The translations under genes and the position numbers were made by a program. From assembly GCA_031268405.1 (NCBI GenBank), contig JAIRXF010000010.1:1-64000 (forward strand): 64,000 nucleotides of DNA, read 5' to 3'. This stretch comes from Oscillospiraceae bacterium (GTDB taxonomy: Bacteria; Bacillota; Clostridia; Oscillospirales; Acutalibacteraceae). The stretch's first letter is position 1, and every line of letters begins with the position of its first letter. The notes beneath the pieces were generated by a model that was not told the DNA's origin, did no database searches, and was given only the letters and a program-made list of their open reading frames with translations. Below are positions 35,799-44,520 of the stretch, in pieces.

Positions 35799-37166
35799 TT
35801 CTAAGATTTTTTGAACTATCTCTTCGGTTTTCATACCTCTTGACCCTTTAATTAGAATTACATCTTTTGGAGATATAATTTTTTCTATCTCAAAAAATGC
35901 TTCTTCATTGGTCAAAAAGCTCATCGTTTTAATTTTAGAGTCATTATTTTTTTCAAAACCAATTGCTATATTTTTTGCAAATTTTCCAATAGTTAAAAGT
36001 GCATCAATCTTGCTTTTAGACAAAACAACTCCCAGATTGTAATGCTCTTTTTCGGAAAATTCTCCAAGCTCCAACATATCAGCCAAAACAGCTATTTTTC
36101 TTCCACTATTACTAATCTCTTCCATAGTTTCTACGGCACTCACAACAGAATCTGGGCTTGAATTGTATGTGTCATTAATCACAATCAATTCCTTATTGCG
36201 ATGTATTTGTTGTCTCATGGAAACACCGCTATAATTTTCTAAACCCCGTTGTATTTCTTGAGTCGAAAGATTAAATCGCAGCGCAATTCCTATGCCAACT
36301 AAAGCAGAGTACAAATTGTATTTTCCAAGTACATTAATTTTCATTTTACAAGAAAATTCACGATTTTTAAAACTAAAGTGTATTGCACCATTATTGATTG
36401 ATATTTCTTCTGCTACAAGATCATTATTCTTGTTAAGCCCAAAATACAGTATTTTCTTATCGATATCCTTCGCAGAAAACAAAATTTTATCGTCGCCATT
36501 TAAAAGCAAGATATCGTCTTTGCTCAAAGTATCTGAAATATGTAATTTTTCTTTAAAGATATTTTCTTTACTTTTTAAAAATTCTATGTGAGAAAGACCG
36601 ATATTGGTTATTACAGATATATTGGGGAGAGCCATTTTAACCAATTTTTCCATTTCTCCCGGCTCGCTTATTCCAAACTCCACAACCGCCGCTTGATTCT
36701 TATGATTTAAATTAAGAAGAGTCAAGGGCAAACCCACTTGGCTGTTTAAATTCCCCTCGGTTTTCATCACATCGAATTTTTGAGATAGTATAGAAAAAAT
36801 CATCTCCTTTGTGATAGTTTTTCCAACACTCCCCGTTACCGCTATCAACGGCAAATCAAATCTTTTTCGATAATATCTAGCAATATCATGCAAAGCTTTC
36901 AAGGTATTCTTTACAAGTATCATTGCCTTGTTTTCAACTTTGACAAAACTCTCATTTTGTGTAAAAGAACCCATCGCTTTACCAGAAAGAGCTTCTTTTA
37001 TAAATTTGTGGCCATCCACTCTTTCCCCTATTAATGGTAAAAATAAAGAGTTTTTTTTCAACTCTCTGTTGTCCACGCAAATAGACGTAACTAAACTCGA
37101 CGGATCACCAGAAAGAAGTTTCCCTCCGGTGGCATCAAGAATCTCTTTAATAGAAGTAGGTTCCAT
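35787..37166 (-). CDS. murF: UDP-N-acetylmuramoyl-tripeptide--D-alanyl-D-alanine ligase
   Basis: 459-residue Mur ligase adding D-Ala-D-Ala to the precursor. N-terminal domain (SICVDNRELKKNSLFLPLIGERVDGHKFI), ATP-binding AVTGSVGKTITKEMI, central KTEGNLNSQVGLPLTLLNL and EFGISEPGEMEKL, C-terminal VINDTYNSSPDSV and LADMLELGEFSEKEH. The GTG at 37178 overlaps AAAGGTG, so ATG 37166 (MEPTSIKEILDATGG) is taken. It is separated from other mur genes by rearrangement. Confidence 0.95.
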   Translation of the reverse strand: MEPTSIKEILDATGGKLLSGDPSSLVTSICVDNRELKKNSLFLPLIGERVDGHKFIKEALSGKAMGSFTQNESFVKVENKAMILVKNTLKALHDIARYYRKRFDLPLIAVTGSVGKTITKEMIFSILSQKFDVMKTEGNLNSQVGLPLTLLNLNHKNQAAVVEFGISEPGEMEKLVKMALPNISVITNIGLSHIEFLKSKENIFKEKLHISDTLSKDDILLLNGDDKILFSAKDIDKKILYFGLNKNNDLVAEEISINNGAIHFSFKNREFSCKMKINVLGKYNLYSALVGIGIALRFNLSTQEIQRGLENYSGVSMRQQIHRNKELIVINDTYNSSPDSVVSAVETMEEISNSGRKIAVLADMLELGEFSEKEHYNLGVVLSKSKIDALLTIGKFAKNIAIGFEKNNDSKIKTMSFLTNEEAFFEIEKIISPKDVILIKGSRGMKTEEIVQKILELQF

Positions 37167-37295
37167 ATTTGCCCACACCTTTGGTTATTGCCAGAAATAT
37201 TTTTAATTATTTAATAATCTATATTCTATAGCATTGCTTTTTGTTTTAGAACAAACCTGAAAGAAATTTCCCTAAAAATTCGTTAAATTAACATT

Positions 37296-37742
37296 TTAAA
37301 GCATTTTTATAACTCTACTTTTAAATAAAATCCCATTTAAATGATCCATCTCGTGGCAAATTGCCGCAGCCATAAGTTTTTTGCCTTCCAGCGTAAATTC
37401 TTTTCCATTTCTGTCCTGCGCTTTAATTTTTACTTTAAGTGGACGCTTGGTGATACCATACTCTCCGGGAAAAGAAAGACAACCTTCTGTTATTTCTTGT
37501 TCTCCAGAAGATTCTATAATTTCTGGATTTATCAATTCGTGTACAACATCGTTGAAAATAATGACTATCACACTTCTTAAAACACCAACTTGTGGTCCTG
37601 CAATCCCAATTCCACTGTTCTCTTTTAACGTTTCTTTCATATCTTCTAATAGTTCTATCAAACGTTCATCAAATTTTTCTACTATTCTTGTTTTTTTTCT
37701 TAAAATAGAGTCGTTCTCTGTTCTAATTTTTCTAAGCGCCAA
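37296..37742 (-). CDS. def: peptide deformylase
   Basis: 148-residue metallohydrolase removing the N-formyl group from new proteins. Motif I NSGIGIAGPQVGV (usual GxGLAAPQ, with a Gly replacing Ala), motif II EGCLSFPGE with the Cys ligand, motif III HEMDHLNGI with both His ligands and the Glu. Follows priA with 38 bases between. In most Clostridia fmt comes next; here murF, also minus strand, follows after 129 bases, so fmt must be elsewhere or lost. Confidence 0.95.
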   Translation of the reverse strand: MALRKIRTENDSILRKKTRIVEKFDERLIELLEDMKETLKENSGIGIAGPQVGVLRSVIVIIFNDVVHELINPEIIESSGEQEITEGCLSFPGEYGITKRPLKVKIKAQDRNGKEFTLEGKKLMAAAICHEMDHLNGILFKSRVIKML

Positions 37743-37780
37743 ATTAAACCCTCCATTAAAAATAAAATCTAAATCAATTT

Positions 37781-40033
37781 CTAAGGAATATTGTTGGGAC
37801 TACTATCAATAAAAATCAAGACGTCTTTTTTAAACTTAACGAAAGAAAGTTTCAAATCGATCATTAAATTTCTAAATTCCTTGCAATCTTTAAATTTTAT
37901 TATTATTTTATATCTGTACTTCTTTTTGATTTTCAAAATAAACGCGGGGGAAGGTCCTAAAATTCTCAACGGCAAATTTTTATAATCATTCTTAACGGTA
38001 TTTATTAACATATCGCAAAACAAATTAGCAGCATCAGCCGCTTGTTTTTCTGAAGAAGAGCAAAATCCCACAACGCAAATTTTCGCAAACGGAGGATAAA
38101 GCATTGCCTTGCGCATTTGGATTTCTGAGTTGTAAAAAGCTTCGTAATTTTGATCAGCTGCAAATTTAATGATAGGATTTTCCGGAGTAAGAGTCTGTAT
38201 GATAGCCAAACCTTTATCTTTTCCTCTACCAGATCTTCCAACGACTTGAGTAATTATATTGAACGTCCTCTCGTAACTGCGAAAATCACTGCTATACAGC
38301 ATAGAATCTGCGGATATTACCCCAACCAAAGTAACACTTGAAAAATTAAGCCCCTTGGCAATCATCTGAGTTCCTATTAGCACATCGTAATCTTTATTTT
38401 TAAATGCATTTATTTTTTTTTCTAATAATGATTTATCAGAAGCACTATCGGAATCAATTCTCAAAACTCTTGCATTTGGCACAATCTTTTTAAACTCTTG
38501 CTCCACTCTTTGTATACCAACTCCAGCATAATGAACTTGAGATTTATGACAATTGGGGCATTCCTCTGTAAGCCCTGTAGAATTTAAACAATAATGACAT
38601 ATCAAACGATTATTTGACGAATGATAAGACATAGAAACGCTACAATTTTTACAAACAACAACCTCTTTGCAAGAAGGACAAACAACAAAAGTACTATATC
38701 CTCTACGATTAAGCAACAATATCGACTGTTTTCCGACTTTTAAATTGTCACTCATGGCACGTATGAGTTTTGCGCTGAAAATCCCTCCTTCATCAACCAA
38801 TAATTCCGAACTCATATCAACAATAGAAACACTCGGTAAAACAGCATTTCCGTATCTTTTTCCCAATTTATTAAAGCCATATTGCTTGTTCTTTGCCATA
38901 TAAAAACTTTCAACCGACGGCGTAGCTGAAGCAAGAAGCAAAAGAGCCTTGTGATATTTACATCTGAAAATAGCCACTTCCCTTGCGTGATATCTTGGGG
39001 TACGCTCAGACTTATAACTTGTTTCGTGCTCTTCATCCATGATAATTAAACCAATTTTTGCAAGGGGGGCAAAAACCGCAGATCTAGTTCCAACCACCAC
39101 TTTCGCCTCTCCATTTTTAATTTTTCTCCAATTGCAAAAGCGCTCTTTACTTGTTAGAGAACTGTTTAAAATTGCTACTTGATTTTTAAATTCTTTGCAG
39201 AAAACAGCAGTTAATTGGGGGGTTAAAGCAATTTCTGGAACCATAACTATAACACCACGACCTTTGTTTAAAACTTCTTCTATTAGTTTTAAAAAAATTG
39301 AAGTCTTCCCGCTTCCTGTTATTCCATACAATAACGAGACTGTCTTTTTCTTTTCCATATCGTTTATAATATTTAAAAAAACCCGCTCTTGCTCATCTGT
39401 TAAAATGATAGTGCTAGAATTAAATCTGTGGTCGATGCTCTTCTTACTTAGATTATTATCATTTTCTGGAGCAATATACGACAGTATTCCCTTTTTTATC
39501 ATAGCACTTGTAACTGATGAGGTAAACCCAGTGTAGTGGTTAATTTCCTTTAGAGATAAATCCCCTTCACGATTTAAAAGTTCATAAACAGTCCTTTGTT
39601 TTTTTGTTAATTTTTTACAATTTAATAAATTCAATCTTATCAATTTTCTTTTTTCGTTTTTTTCGCCAGAAATCTTTTTGGGCAAAATAACTTTAAGTGC
39701 ATCAAAAAAAGTACAACAATATTTGTTTCTCATCCATCTGATAAGATGCAGAAATTCGCTATTAAGAGCCAATTCTTTATTGTTAATATCCAAGATAAAT
39801 TTAATTTTCTTATCGCCAAAATCAACTTTCTCTTTAAAGATAGACAAAACAAACCCACGGATCTTTCTATTAGAAATTCCAAAGGGGACCAAAACTCTGG
39901 CTCCGGGTTTAATATCCGACGCCAAGCCTTCCGGTACCAAATAAAAAAATTCTCTATCAAAATGAAAAAGAGTTGACTCAACTGCAATGCTTGCAAACAA
40001 CGATAATTTTTTAAATTCCATCAACATAACCAT
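37781..40033 (-). CDS. priA: primosomal replication protein N' (PriA helicase)
   Basis: 750-residue replication-restart helicase. N-terminal DNA-binding domain (FYLVPEGLASDIKPGARVLVPFG in part), Walker A YGITGSGKTS, DEEH box IIMDEEHETSYKSERTPRYH in part, the zinc module (CPSCKEVVVCKNC, CHYCLNSTGLTEECPNC) and helicase C blocks (IGTQMIAKGLNF, VVGRSGRG). ATG 40033 lies 9 bases after AAGGAG; the earlier ATG 40051 is at that site. In the gmk-rpoZ-priA-def order; coaBC, often between rpoZ and priA, is missing. Confidence 0.95.
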   Translation of the reverse strand: MVMLMEFKKLSLFASIAVESTLFHFDREFFYLVPEGLASDIKPGARVLVPFGISNRKIRGFVLSIFKEKVDFGDKKIKFILDINNKELALNSEFLHLIRWMRNKYCCTFFDALKVILPKKISGEKNEKRKLIRLNLLNCKKLTKKQRTVYELLNREGDLSLKEINHYTGFTSSVTSAMIKKGILSYIAPENDNNLSKKSIDHRFNSSTIILTDEQERVFLNIINDMEKKKTVSLLYGITGSGKTSIFLKLIEEVLNKGRGVIVMVPEIALTPQLTAVFCKEFKNQVAILNSSLTSKERFCNWRKIKNGEAKVVVGTRSAVFAPLAKIGLIIMDEEHETSYKSERTPRYHAREVAIFRCKYHKALLLLASATPSVESFYMAKNKQYGFNKLGKRYGNAVLPSVSIVDMSSELLVDEGGIFSAKLIRAMSDNLKVGKQSILLLNRRGYSTFVVCPSCKEVVVCKNCSVSMSYHSSNNRLICHYCLNSTGLTEECPNCHKSQVHYAGVGIQRVEQEFKKIVPNARVLRIDSDSASDKSLLEKKINAFKNKDYDVLIGTQMIAKGLNFSSVTLVGVISADSMLYSSDFRSYERTFNIITQVVGRSGRGKDKGLAIIQTLTPENPIIKFAADQNYEAFYNSEIQMRKAMLYPPFAKICVVGFCSSSEKQAADAANLFCDMLINTVKNDYKNLPLRILGPSPAFILKIKKKYRYKIIIKFKDCKEFRNLMIDLKLSFVKFKKDVLIFIDSSPNNIP

Positions 40034-40091
40034 TGCAAACAGCTCCTTCATCAGAAACCACTAAAGAAGAACCCATTTGTCAACACAATAA

Positions 40092-40334
40092 TTAAGTTCT
40101 CTTTTTGCCAGAATTTTGTTTATTTTTAAAATTTTCATTAAAATCCGGAACACTAATACAATATTTGCCCTCTTTAAAGTCTTTTATTGCTATATTAACA
40201 GGCTTTTCTTCCAAAATATCCCCGCTAAAATCTGCCTCATCTACAATCTCTCTTGCTCTTTTTGCAACACCAATGACCAATGAATATCTGCTTTCTTTCC
40301 CATTGAACATATTTTTAATTGATGGCTTGTACAT
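40092..40334 (-). CDS. rpoZ: RNA polymerase omega subunit
   Basis: 80-residue omega subunit. YSLVIGVAKRAREIVDE contains the conserved helix, with KPVNIAIKDFKEGK after it; the C-terminal ~20 residues are Lys/Asn-rich. Position between gmk and priA is diagnostic. AAGGAGG lies before ATG 40334. Confidence 0.92.
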   Translation of the reverse strand: MYKPSIKNMFNGKESRYSLVIGVAKRAREIVDEADFSGDILEEKPVNIAIKDFKEGKYCISVPDFNENFKNKQNSGKKRT

Positions 40335-40415
40335 CTAGAATACCTCCTTGTAATATCGTTTTTGCTAAAACGTTTTGTTTGTTTTTGTCAGTGCAGAGAA
40401 ACTCCCCTCATACAC

Positions 40416-41048
40416 CTAAAATATCTCCCTTATAATAACATCGGTTTTACTTCTGACCCTTGAAGTTTTTAACTTTTCAGAATAAATTATACTACAAATA
40501 TCTTTAGCGCACACGTCTTTATCCTTATTTATAACTATGTAATCATAGTCCTTTGCCGACGCTATTTCCTCTGAAGCAGTTTTAATTCTTTTTTCAAAAC
40601 CTTTCTCAGATTCAGTTTGGCGATTTTTAAGCCTTCTTGAAAGTTCCTTCATAGAAGGAGGTAAAATAAATATATGAATAGCATCGGGGCAATTTTTTCG
40701 AATTTGTCTGGCACCTTTCACTTCTATTTTTAACAAAACATCAATGCCATTTTTAATTTTTTCTTTTACAAAATCTAACGACGTTCCGTAATAATTGCCA
40801 CAGTACTTTGCATGTTCAATCATTTCACCCATTCTTACTTTTTCTTTGAACGATTCTTCAGACAGAAAGTGATAATTTTTACCATTCTTTTCACACGTCC
40901 TGGGATTTCTCGTAGTCATAGAAACAGACACGCATATGCCTTTATTTTTTTTCAAAATCTCTTCAATGACAGTGTCTTTGCCTGTGCCAGAAGGTCCAGA
41001 TACCACTACAATAAGACCATCGCCACTTATACCAGAGTTCTCCGACAT
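40416..41048 (-). CDS. gmk: guanylate kinase
   Basis: 210-residue GMP kinase. P-loop VVSGPSGTGKDTVIEEI, GMP-binding SVSMTTRNPRTCEKNGKNYHF in part, and the lid and C-terminal FILPPSMKELSRRLKNRQTES in part are intact. AAGGAGAG precedes ATG 41048. First gene of the gmk-rpoZ-priA-def group. Confidence 0.96.
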   Translation of the reverse strand: MSENSGISGDGLIVVVSGPSGTGKDTVIEEILKKNKGICVSVSMTTRNPRTCEKNGKNYHFLSEESFKEKVRMGEMIEHAKYCGNYYGTSLDFVKEKIKNGIDVLLKIEVKGARQIRKNCPDAIHIFILPPSMKELSRRLKNRQTESEKGFEKRIKTASEEIASAKDYDYIVINKDKDVCAKDICSIIYSEKLKTSRVRSKTDVIIREIF

Positions 41049-41339
41049 AATCTCTCCTTAAATTTATTATAGAACTCACGAGTATTAAAATAAAAAAATC
41101 AATATTGCAAGTCAATTTTCAAAACTAGCATGACTTCAATTTAAATATCATCTAAACCTTTCTTTAGCATTGTACCATATATTTATACAAAAATACAGCG
41201 CAAAACACCAATTCTTAAGATATACAAAACCCTCAACATCAATTAAGAAATCTCAAAACATACTTGAATTTAATTTTAGCATTTCTAATTCGTCTAAATC
41301 CATCGTCTCAAAGGCATTTCTCTTTCACTTACTTAATAA

Positions 41340-42266
41340 CTAACTGAACATTTTTTTAAATATAAAGTTTAATATCTTTTTACGATATATGCCCATTGCA
41401 TGAAAATCTTTTATACATGACAGATATCTATATGAAGGGGAAAAGAATTTATTTAAAAGCCATAATTCGTTATTTTTAACGAGATCATTTGATTTATAAT
41501 ATTTTACTATTATATTGATTATTTTAAACATCTCATCAATTTTTTCTTCTGGCTTTATCGATGTACATATCGAGTTTTTTCTTCTTAATCTGTAATAATA
41601 AAGAATATCCGATATGTAAGATACTTTTGTTGCAATTGGAAAAGTGATGGAGGAAAAAATTATATCTTCTCCCCATTTTATATTTTCTTTAAATTTCATT
41701 TTTTTATCAATTAAAAAGGATCTTTTATAAAATTTATTCCAAATTACACTTTGCGATAATCTAACTCCATCTATCATTTTTAACTTATCTTCAATGTTAT
41801 TCACGCTTAAAACCTTAGAATTTTTTATTAACTTTTTTTTATTTGTTTTTAGAAAATCCCTAAGCTTTGTTGAGTAATCTTCGTTGAACAAAGCTAAAAA
41901 TTCAAAAATCAATATATCACTATCTGACCTCTTGGCATTTTTGTAGCAAACCTCACAAATTTTAACATCCACAACATCGTCAGAATCTGCAAAAAGAATG
42001 TATTCACCCTCGGCCATTTTAAGACCCTTATTTCTTGCAACCGATACTCCTCTATGTTTTTGTTTTATAATTTTTATTCTTTCATCTCTTTTTGAGTGTT
42101 TTTTTAGAGTTTCAAGACTATTGTCTGTAGAACCATCGTCTATACAAATTATTTCAATGTTATCTATTGTTTGATTCTTCAATGCCTTTAGACTTTCATT
42201 TAAATATTTCTCAACATTGTACACGGGAAATATTATTGAAACTTTTATTTTTTTGTCCTTCTTCAT
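41340..42266 (-). CDS. family 2 glycosyltransferase
   Basis: 308-residue GT-A fold transferase. KVSIIFPVYNVEKYLNESLKAL in part, EIICIDDGSTDNSLETL, GVSVARNKGLKMAEGEYILFADSDD in part (the DxD-like SDD) are typical of GT2 enzymes for surface glycans. The C-terminal half (about 130-308) is more divergent. AAAGGATG precedes ATG 42266. No other glycan genes surround it, so the product cannot be guessed. AT content looks high even for this genome. Confidence 0.88.
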   Translation of the reverse strand: MKKDKKIKVSIIFPVYNVEKYLNESLKALKNQTIDNIEIICIDDGSTDNSLETLKKHSKRDERIKIIKQKHRGVSVARNKGLKMAEGEYILFADSDDVVDVKICEVCYKNAKRSDSDILIFEFLALFNEDYSTKLRDFLKTNKKKLIKNSKVLSVNNIEDKLKMIDGVRLSQSVIWNKFYKRSFLIDKKMKFKENIKWGEDIIFSSITFPIATKVSYISDILYYYRLRRKNSICTSIKPEEKIDEMFKIINIIVKYYKSNDLVKNNELWLLNKFFSPSYRYLSCIKDFHAMGIYRKKILNFIFKKMFS

Positions 42267-42503
42267 ACTTCATCCTTTATAACATTGCAAAAATACAACT
42301 TCACAATTGTTTAGAATTTTTATTTAAAATGGCAGTCTTTTTTGTTTAATTTTTATTTTCTCTCCATACCTCTCTACCAAATATTTTCCCCAATTTTTAG
42401 AGCATTATCAAAGAAAATTCTTAATCTGAACCGGTCTTATAAATTTAAATATAATTGATTTCGCTTAAAATATTTGCAAATTAACATTCGATTCTATAAA
42501 ATT
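42267..42503. other. intergenic upstream of the glycosyltransferase
   Basis: AT-rich spacer between the glycosyltransferase start and the terminator of the small-protein cluster. It should hold the glycosyltransferase promoter; none is clear. Confidence 0.4.
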
Positions 42504-42539
42504 AAATTTACTCCGCGCTTTTGGCAACGGAGTAAATTT
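42504..42539 (-). terminator. strong hairpin after the small double-glycine protein cluster
   Basis: Perfect 12-base arms AAATTTACTCCG (42504-42515) and CGGAGTAAATTT (42528-42539) with a 12-base loop, followed on the minus strand by AATTTTAT. Fits a Rho-independent terminator 45 bases after the last of the three genes. Confidence 0.75.
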
Positions 42540-42584
42540 TGTGATTTTTATATATAAAATTTAAATTAAAAATTTATGCTACAA

Positions 42585-42887
42585 TTAGTAAACCGGCGGC
42601 TCGAAGAATGGTTTATCGGAACCTTGCGCGTATGGATCATAACCGCTTGGAGTAATATACGGATCTCTATAAGAATCTGCTGGATTCGCATATGGCGAAT
42701 TAAACATCATTCCTCCTCTCGGTTTTCTCCTGCAACGTCTGCATTTACCGTTTATGCATTTGTGACTATGCTGATTATACAATTCTCCTCCCAGTGCACC
42801 ACCGCTTACATAATTTCCCATCGATTCTGAGTCGAATTGATATTGATGTGGGTATAAATCTCTGTCTCTTCTAAATCTGTCGCTCAT
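42585..42887 (-). CDS. small double-glycine-motif protein A (Cys/Arg-rich)
   Basis: 100-residue protein without a recognised family. Residues 1-30 form a charged, leader-like segment ending DSESMGNYVSGG (Gly29-Gly30). The rest has a basic Cys stretch CINGKCRRCRRKPRGG (three Cys in ten residues, possible metal site or disulfides) and a Pro/Tyr-rich C terminus (PYITPSGYDPYAQGSDKP). TAAGGAGG lies 7 bases before ATG 42887, a strong site, and a clear terminator follows the gene, so it is very likely real. Paralogue of the next two genes by the shared D-x-E...G-[DN]-x-V-S-G-G block; it lacks their GYIPWxYDDG block. Confidence 0.75.
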   Translation of the reverse strand: MSDRFRRDRDLYPHQYQFDSESMGNYVSGGALGGELYNQHSHKCINGKCRRCRRKPRGGMMFNSPYANPADSYRDPYITPSGYDPYAQGSDKPFFEPPVY

Positions 42888-43116
42888 AATTTCCTCCTTA
42901 TATCTATCTTCACAAAAACTTAATGTTGTATTTATGGCTCTTTAACCAATAGTAGCGAATAAAATTTTTTATCACAAAACTTACATCTGCTGTTTTAAAA
43001 AATTAAATCATATTGGCAAGCCCATTGCAAAAAATCAAATTGTGTATATCTTTTGCCAATTTTACACTCATAGTTAAATCCTTAAGTGCCATTTATCAAG
43101 ATTCATCAAATAAATT

Positions 43117-43425
43117 CTAAAAATCTTCTATTCCAAAACCTTCTTCAACAATATCGGGAATACTGCTTTCGCCCAGCAATGCTTCATCTGGTGATGTTAT
43201 TAAAGGGCTATCAGGCTGCTGCTGCCCAAGGGTGGAAACAATAGGCTGCTGAATATCGGGTTGAACTTTACGACGCAATTTCTTACTTGGTGTACCATCG
43301 TCATAGTACCAAGGTATATAACCCTGCCTCATTACACCACCACTCACAGAATCTCCTCTTTTTTCCACATCAAAATCGTCTGATTCATTTGAATAATGTC
43401 TTCCATATTTTTGAAATCTGTCCAT
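43117..43425 (-). CDS. small double-glycine-motif protein B
   Basis: 102-residue protein, unknown family. Leader-like N terminus of 30 residues ending DVEKRGDSVSGG, then VMRQGYIPWYYDDG, a basic KKLRRKVQP patch, and an acidic Gln/Pro/Ser-rich tail ending EEGFGIEDF. GAGGAG lies before ATG 43425. About 230 bases separate it from protein A and 290 from C, wide for an operon, so each gene may have its own promoter. Paralogous to C over about the first 50 residues. Confidence 0.75.
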   Translation of the reverse strand: MDRFQKYGRHYSNESDDFDVEKRGDSVSGGVMRQGYIPWYYDDGTPSKKLRRKVQPDIQQPIVSTLGQQQPDSPLITSPDEALLGESSIPDIVEEGFGIEDF

Positions 43426-43716
43426 AATATTTTCTCCTCATCTATATAATTTGAGAATTCATAAATATCGTTATTAACTCGATTGGTATCACAAAAAATT
43501 CATCATGAAATACGCTATTTAAAAACAATTGATGCCACAATATTTGCTACAAAAACCCCAAAATACTTTGCAAAATTTAAATTTAAAATAAAATCCTCGA
43601 TTAAACTTAATTCAGTGCTAATCTTATTCTTGTTATCTCAAAATTGCTCATATAAAACTCGTCAAATTTTTCTTGATAAAATTCCGCCAGATTCTAGGTA
43701 TCATTGCTACACAACG

Positions 43717-44019
43717 CTAATATCCATAGTAACCGTAGTAGTCTTTACGTTGTTCGAAGTTTTGAATTGAGGGATCTGAGTAATATTGATTATTGTATTG
43801 AGGGTATTGATCGTTTGGCGAATTATAATAGCTTTGATAATTGCCGCTTTGATAGTTGTCCATCGGTACATCATCATATTCTCCGTCATCATATTGCCAT
43901 GGTATATAACCAAGTTTCATTACACCACCACTCACAGAATCTCCCATTCTCTCTGTATCCAACTCATTAAATTTCGAGTTTAAATCCCGATTTCTTTTAT
44001 TTCTTTCAAAACTGTTCAT
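43717..44019 (-). CDS. small double-glycine-motif protein C (Tyr/Asn/Gln-rich)
   Basis: 100-residue protein, unknown family. The frame is open to 44076, but AAGGAG fixes ATG 44019. N terminus MNSFERNKRNRD..., leader-like segment ending LDTERMGDSVSGG (Gly31-Gly32), then VMKLGYIPWQYDDGEYDD, then a low-complexity tail rich in Tyr, Asn, Gln, Ser ending YYGYYGY. Such tails are seen in self-assembling or coat/adhesive proteins. Paralogous to B (GDSVSGGVM..GYIPW.YDDG). An alternative view is a spore-coat-like protein; the shared GG motif argues for leader-directed export. Confidence 0.75.
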   Translation of the reverse strand: MNSFERNKRNRDLNSKFNELDTERMGDSVSGGVMKLGYIPWQYDDGEYDDVPMDNYQSGNYQSYYNSPNDQYPQYNNQYYSDPSIQNFEQRKDYYGYYGY

Positions 44020-44520
44020 AATACTTCTCCTTACTTGTTTATTTGTGATTTTACTTGTATCAAATGTAAAAATCACTTAAAAAATACAAAATAAATAACA
44101 AGCAATATATGCAGAAAAGTAAAAATAACACTTCAACAATAAACAATAATTTTGTATCGAATAATAATTAAAATTTTGATACAATATTTTGGAATTTTAT
44201 AGTTTAATTGGCAATTTTGCAAATTATCCTGTTATCTTGGGACTAAATGCTTACTTAATAGCAATAAATTGTGATTTGCATAAACACCCAAGCACAGCAA
44301 ACTCCCAATCTTAGAAGTTTGTATTTTGTAGGAAGGAATTAGCTCCTTCCATGCATCGTTATTAGCTTTTATTTATAAATTATACTAAAAAAATTTGTTT
44401 TTTTGCTTTATATTAAGTTCATATTGGGTATTTTAAAGATTTTTTGTAAATTATTGTCATTTATGGCAAAAATAAATAATAATTTTATAATTCCTTAAAA
44501 ATCCAATTATGTAAAAAATA
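44020..44520. other. intergenic upstream of the small-protein cluster
   Basis: 500 very AT-rich bases. Contains the short hairpin listed separately and no recognised RNA or open frame. TACAAG/TAAAAT-like elements near 44050 could be a promoter for protein C but are weak. Confidence 0.45.
44331..44350 (-). terminator. short hairpin downstream of the metal-ABC permease
   Basis: GGAAGGA (44331-44337) and TCCTTCC (44344-44350) pair with a 6-base loop. No strong T-run follows, so termination is uncertain. Confidence 0.35.
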
